A DNA stretch of 9,184 bases from PWVB01 sp964530185 (GTDB lineage Bacteria; Chloroflexota; Anaerolineae; B4-G1; SLSP01), in assembly GCA_964530185.1 (NCBI GenBank), contig CAZHBB010000114.1:1-9184 (forward strand), in the 5' to 3' direction. The stretch's first letter is position 1; each line of letters starts with the position of its first letter. The position numbers were made by a program, and so were the translations under genes. The notes under the pieces were generated by a model. That model did not search any database. It had not been told where the DNA came from and saw only the letters and a list, made by a program, of their open reading frames with translations. Below, in pieces: positions 6,691 to 9,184 of the stretch.

Positions 6691-6715
6691 AGAAAGAACC
6701 ATCACCCTGGCTTTG

Positions 6716-6724
6716 TGGTATAGT
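6716..6724 (+). promoter_or_regulatory. Candidate extended -10 promoter for the lipoprotein
   Basis: TGG directly followed by TATAGT (6719-6724) fits an extended -10 (TGn-TATAAT) with one mismatch in the hexamer. The -35 region (near 6696-6701, GAACCA) is poor, as is common for extended -10 promoters. It starts 26 bp after the repeat block, and transcription near 6731 would leave a leader of about 26 nt before the TTG at 6757. Confidence 0.4.
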
Positions 6725-6744
6725 TGAGGGACGAACCCCTGTCT

Positions 6745-6750
6745 GGAGGA
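6745..6750 (+). promoter_or_regulatory. Ribosome-binding site deciding the TTG start of the lipoprotein
   Basis: GGAGGA stands 6 nt before TTG 6757. The earlier in-frame TTG at 6724 overlaps the proposed -10 and would put 11 extra residues before the signal peptide. Confidence 0.65.
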
Positions 6751-6756
6751 CGAAGG

Positions 6757-8448
6757 TTGAGATATCGTAATCTGAGCCTGCTGCTGTTGCTGGTGCTTCT
6801 GGTCGGATGCGATGAGATATCCGGGTTATTCCTGTCGACCGAGGAGGCGCCGATCCCCGGCGCGTTCGTGCAGCCGACCCCTGAACCGACCTTCCCGGCG
6901 GAGATGACCACCGCGGCCCGCATCGAGGCGCGGGGCGAGTTGGTGGTGGGGGTGCGCTATGACCTGGAGCCCTTCTCCTACGTCACGCCCGACAGCCAAC
7001 TGGAAGGTCTGGAGATCGACCTGGCCCATCAACTGGTCGAGCGCTGGCTGGGCTCGCCCGACGCGGTGCGCTTCCGGCAGGTGCGTTCGGATACGGCGCT
7101 GGCCCATCTGGCCGATGGCACGGTGGACGTGGTGTTGGCCGGGGTGGTGCACACACAGGAGGCTGAGGCCCAGGTGGACTTCGGCCCGCCCTATTTCGAC
7201 GACGGGATGGCGCTGCTCACCTTCCCCGATACCGGCGTGCAGAGTCTGGCCGACCTGGAGGGCAAGCGGGTGGGGGTACTGGGCTGGACCGACAGCCGGC
7301 GGCAGCTCGAGAGCTCGGTCACGGTCTCGATCACCACCGTGACCTTCGACCACTTCTTCGATGTGGTGGCGGCGCTGCAGGGGCGCGAGATTGACGTCTA
7401 TGCCGATCACCGTCACCGTCTGGAGCGCGCCCGCCGCACGGTGGGTGGGACGCAGATCGTGGGCGGCTGGACCTACGAGCCCTACGCCGTGGCCTTCCGC
7501 CAGGATGACCCCTTCTTCGCTGACCTGGTGCGCCTGACCTTCGAGGACATGGTGCGCGACGGCACGCGGGACGCGCTCTACGCCCGTTGGCTGCCCGATA
7601 CCTCGCCGCCTGCCGTGGCCGTGTTGCCCGGGGCGGCCACGGTGCCGCCGCTCGACGCCTCTCCGGTGCAGCTCAGCACGCTGGATGTAGTCGCTCGCAT
7701 CCGGGAGCGGGGCACAGTGGCGCTGGGGTATTTTCAGGACCGCTGGCCCTACAGCGCCGACCGCGCCGATGGTGTCCCCACAGGGTTTGAGGTGCGCCTG
7801 TTGCAGCGGCTGGCGGAGCTCTGGCTGGGCAGCCGCGAGGCCGTCACCTTTGTGCCGCTGGCCGATGAGGCCGACGGCCTGGCGCGTCTGGCGCGTGGCG
7901 AGGTGGACCTGTTGGCCGGCGATTGGGTGCAGTCGCGCGAGCGGGAGCTGCGGGTTGACCACTCGCTGCCCATCCTCGACGACGGGGTGAGTCTCTTCTC
8001 ATTGGCGGAGGCACCAGCTACGGACCTGGCGGCGCTGGACGGTCAGCCGATTGGCGTGGTGGTGGGCAGCAGCGCCGAGGCGGCGGTACCAGAGCTGGCC
8101 CGGCGGTATGGCCTGACGACACAGGGCTATCCCACGTTCCAGGCCGCGGTAGAGGCGCTGCATGCCGGGGAGATCGTGGCCATCCTCAGCGAACGGCGGC
8201 CGGCGCTCTTCGTTCACTTCCAGCAGACGGGCTATGCGGTGACCGACCAGCGCTACACCTACCGCCCGGTGGGCTATGTGCTGCCGCAGGGCGATTCGGC
8301 GTTCCGCGACCTGGTGAACCTGTCGCTGATGGCGCTGGAGCAGGCTGGTGTCTACCAGGAGCTATACGGCGTCTGGTTCGACGACCCGGTACCCGAGCTG
8401 GAGCACTGGCCCGGTGGGCCGGCCGTGCCGCTGGTCATTGTGCAGTAG
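6757..8448 (+). CDS. Lipoprotein with two tandem family-3 solute-binding domains
   Basis: The 563-aa protein is predicted to be exported and lipid-anchored outside the membrane, binding small polar solutes such as amino acids. From TTG 6757 it opens MRYRN, then a hydrophobic run (6-16) and a lipobox LVGC with Cys18. After a proline-rich spacer (31-47) come two copies of the SBP_bac_3 fold, about 52-285 and 309-545. The copies share landmarks: ARIEARGELVVGV versus ARIRERGTVALGY, and WLGSPDAVRF versus WLGSREAVTF. By eye, the Arg that binds the ligand carboxylate in HisJ-like proteins (the ITEKR motif) is Ala136 in copy 1 but Arg396 in copy 2. No permease or ATPase gene is in the window, so it may serve a distant transporter or act as a sensor. 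The stop lies 27 bp from the convergent gene. Family is secure; the ligand is unknown. Confidence 0.93.
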   Translation: MRYRNLSLLLLLVLLVGCDEISGLFLSTEEAPIPGAFVQPTPEPTFPAEMTTAARIEARGELVVGVRYDLEPFSYVTPDSQLEGLEIDLAHQLVERWLGSPDAVRFRQVRSDTALAHLADGTVDVVLAGVVHTQEAEAQVDFGPPYFDDGMALLTFPDTGVQSLADLEGKRVGVLGWTDSRRQLESSVTVSITTVTFDHFFDVVAALQGREIDVYADHRHRLERARRTVGGTQIVGGWTYEPYAVAFRQDDPFFADLVRLTFEDMVRDGTRDALYARWLPDTSPPAVAVLPGAATVPPLDASPVQLSTLDVVARIRERGTVALGYFQDRWPYSADRADGVPTGFEVRLLQRLAELWLGSREAVTFVPLADEADGLARLARGEVDLLAGDWVQSRERELRVDHSLPILDDGVSLFSLAEAPATDLAALDGQPIGVVVGSSAEAAVPELARRYGLTTQGYPTFQAAVEALHAGEIVAILSERRPALFVHFQQTGYAVTDQRYTYRPVGYVLPQGDSAFRDLVNLSLMALEQAGVYQELYGVWFDDPVPELEHWPGGPAVPLVIVQ

Positions 8449-8464
8449 GCCGCGCAACCGGGCT

Positions 8465-8481
8465 CTTCGACACGTTCAGGG
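8465..8481. repeat. Dispersed intergenic repeat, copy 2, overlapping a stop codon
   Basis: CTTCGACACGTTCAGGG matches 119-135 with a single C/T difference. It lies between two convergent genes, and its TCA at 8476-8478 is the TGA stop of the minus-strand gene, so the repeat sets that protein's end. Confidence 0.65.
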
Positions 8482-9090
8482 TTCGGCGGATGTAGCTGTC
8501 ACCTGGTGCACGGTACCCTCGTAGACCAGGGGCCAGAAGAGCGGCGGTTCCCCCTCGGGGTAGACATCGCGGATGACCCAGTCGCGGGATGGGTAACCCT
8601 CGGCGGCGCCCCAGTAGGGCTGGCGCCGGGTGAAGACGTCGAAGGTGTAGAGCAGCGGCTTCCCCTCCCCGTCGAGGAACTGGACGCGCAGGCGTGCGCC
8701 GCCAGCGTTGCGGGGATCACAGGTGACCCCCGGCTCGCAGCAGGTCCTCCACCATTCTACGTGCAGCACCATGTTGCGGGGGGCGATACCCGCGGCATGC
8801 AGGGCCTCAATGACCTGGCGACGTCGCTCGGCCAGGTCATCGCGCTCGGACGGCACCTCCCAGAGTGCGATGGCAGCGGCCTCATCGCCCCGGATGATCG
8901 CTTCCACAAACGCCTCCACGGGTCGCTGAGGCCCATGCGCCATGGGCAGCGTCAGTAGATAGGCCCGCAGCGCATCGCTCCGCGTCAGCGCCAGCGCCAG
9001 GCCCGCTGCACCAAGCGCCAGCCCCAGCAGCAGGGCGAGGGCCAGAGCCACGGCCGTGCGGACTCGCTTGTGGGATGTGCGAAGCGCCAT
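8476..9090 (-). CDS. Small membrane-anchored protein of unknown function
   Basis: The 204-aa protein is not recognised. Residues 1-11 are basic (RTSHKRVR) and residues 12-36 are a strongly hydrophobic, Ala/Leu-rich helix, giving a membrane anchor or uncleaved signal with the rest outside. No lipobox is seen. The segment RPVEAFVEAIIRGDEAAAIALW (about 56-77) resembles the first helices of NTF2-like/DUF4878-type extracytoplasmic domains, followed by a strand-rich part with aromatic residues (VEWWRTCCEP, FDVFTRRQPYW). This fold assignment is inference. It has three cysteines: C117, C118 and C124. ATG 9090 is chosen because AGGAGG sits 6 nt upstream and because the earlier in-frame ATG at 9162 lies within the predicted -35. 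It is convergent with the lipoprotein gene. The last codons and the stop come from the repeat at 8465-8481. Confidence 0.8.
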   Translation of the reverse strand: MALRTSHKRVRTAVALALALLLGLALGAAGLALALTRSDALRAYLLTLPMAHGPQRPVEAFVEAIIRGDEAAAIALWEVPSERDDLAERRRQVIEALHAAGIAPRNMVLHVEWWRTCCEPGVTCDPRNAGGARLRVQFLDGEGKPLLYTFDVFTRRQPYWGAAEGYPSRDWVIRDVYPEGEPPLFWPLVYEGTVHQVTATSAEP

Positions 9091-9096
9091 CGTCTG

Positions 9097-9102
9097 CCTC
9101 CT
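9097..9102 (-). promoter_or_regulatory. Consensus ribosome-binding site for the minus-strand gene
   Basis: AGGAGG on the minus strand, 6 nt before the ATG at 9090-9088. It fixes the start against the longer in-frame alternatives. Confidence 0.75.
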
Positions 9103-9134
9103 GTGTGACGTTGGGCTGACCTGTCGTGGCATGG

Positions 9135-9162
9135 AGGATAGGAGAGGAGACGGGCGTGTCAA
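9135..9162 (-). promoter_or_regulatory. Predicted sigma-70-type promoter for the minus-strand gene
   Basis: On the minus strand a perfect TTGACA (9162-9157) is followed after 16 bp by TATCCT (9140-9135, four of six consensus bases). Transcription would begin near 9128, giving a leader of about 38 nt. This is the best -35 match among the promoter candidates in the window. Confidence 0.55.
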
Positions 9163-9184
9163 ACGTTGGTCGGCAGGATCCTTC

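Noticed and set aside
6541..6692. CRISPR array or tRNA in the repeat block
   Set aside because: The units alternate in orientation, diverge from each other and lack constant spacers; no cloverleaf or conserved TTCGA-arm arrangement was found.
6826..7962. 378-aa open frame on the minus strand
   Set aside because: Shadow of the lipoprotein gene: it is antisense to the SBP domains, rich in His, Gln and Arg as expected for reverse reading of GC-rich codons, and shows no family motif.
9091..9162. Longer N-terminus of the minus-strand protein from ATG 9162
   Set aside because: That ATG lies within the predicted -35 element, whereas ATG 9090 has a consensus AGGAGG at 6-nt spacing.

Overview
The window is GC-rich, gene-dense bacterial DNA with long shadow ORFs on both strands. 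It is probably a metagenomic scaffold, because it carries a run of exactly 100 N (5602-5701). Three things suggest a Chloroflexota-type (Anaerolineae-like) bacterium: fused FAD/2Fe-2S molybdenum-hydroxylase subunits, a TTG-started lipoprotein, and dispersed intergenic repeats of the TTCGACACGCTCAGGG and ACCGCRGAGRGCGCAGAG kinds. This assignment is an inference from style, not a phylogenetic result.

Layout. Positions 1-48 are the tail of an unidentified upstream gene. Positions 49-258 hold a repeat-rich leader: a 9-bp-armed inverted repeat, a dispersed repeat, and a candidate promoter with a perfect palindrome in its spacer. A tight + strand cluster follows: (1) a GT2 polyprenyl-phosphate glycosyltransferase with two membrane helices (259-1206); (2) a fused FAD plus double [2Fe-2S] subunit of a xanthine dehydrogenase-type molybdenum hydroxylase (1219-2646); (3) a 574-aa protein overlapping it by ATGA, whose last ~200 residues look like a nucleoside phosphorylase/nucleosidase fold (2643-4367); (4) the molybdopterin-binding catalytic subunit (4383-6562), interrupted by the assembly gap. 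A block of four related ~27-nt repeat units in alternating orientation (6545-6690) closes the cluster. Next come a + strand lipoprotein with two tandem family-3 solute-binding domains (6757-8448) and, convergent to it, a small membrane-anchored protein on the minus strand (8476-9090) with its own well-formed promoter.

How the genes may work together. Genes 2 and 4 supply all redox centres of a xanthine dehydrogenase-like enzyme: Mo cofactor, two [2Fe-2S] clusters and FAD. The residues expected for purine hydroxylation (Glu261, Arg369 and the late GMGE glutamate) are present. A phosphorylase-like protein translated in coupling between the two subunits suggests a nucleoside-to-base-to-oxidised-base module. 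This is the most interesting hypothesis in the window. The glycosyltransferase, 12 bp upstream, has no obvious link to that chemistry. The double binding-protein lipoprotein is probably a separate unit and has no permease or ATPase nearby in the window.

No tRNA, rRNA, CRISPR array, transposase or phage gene was seen.
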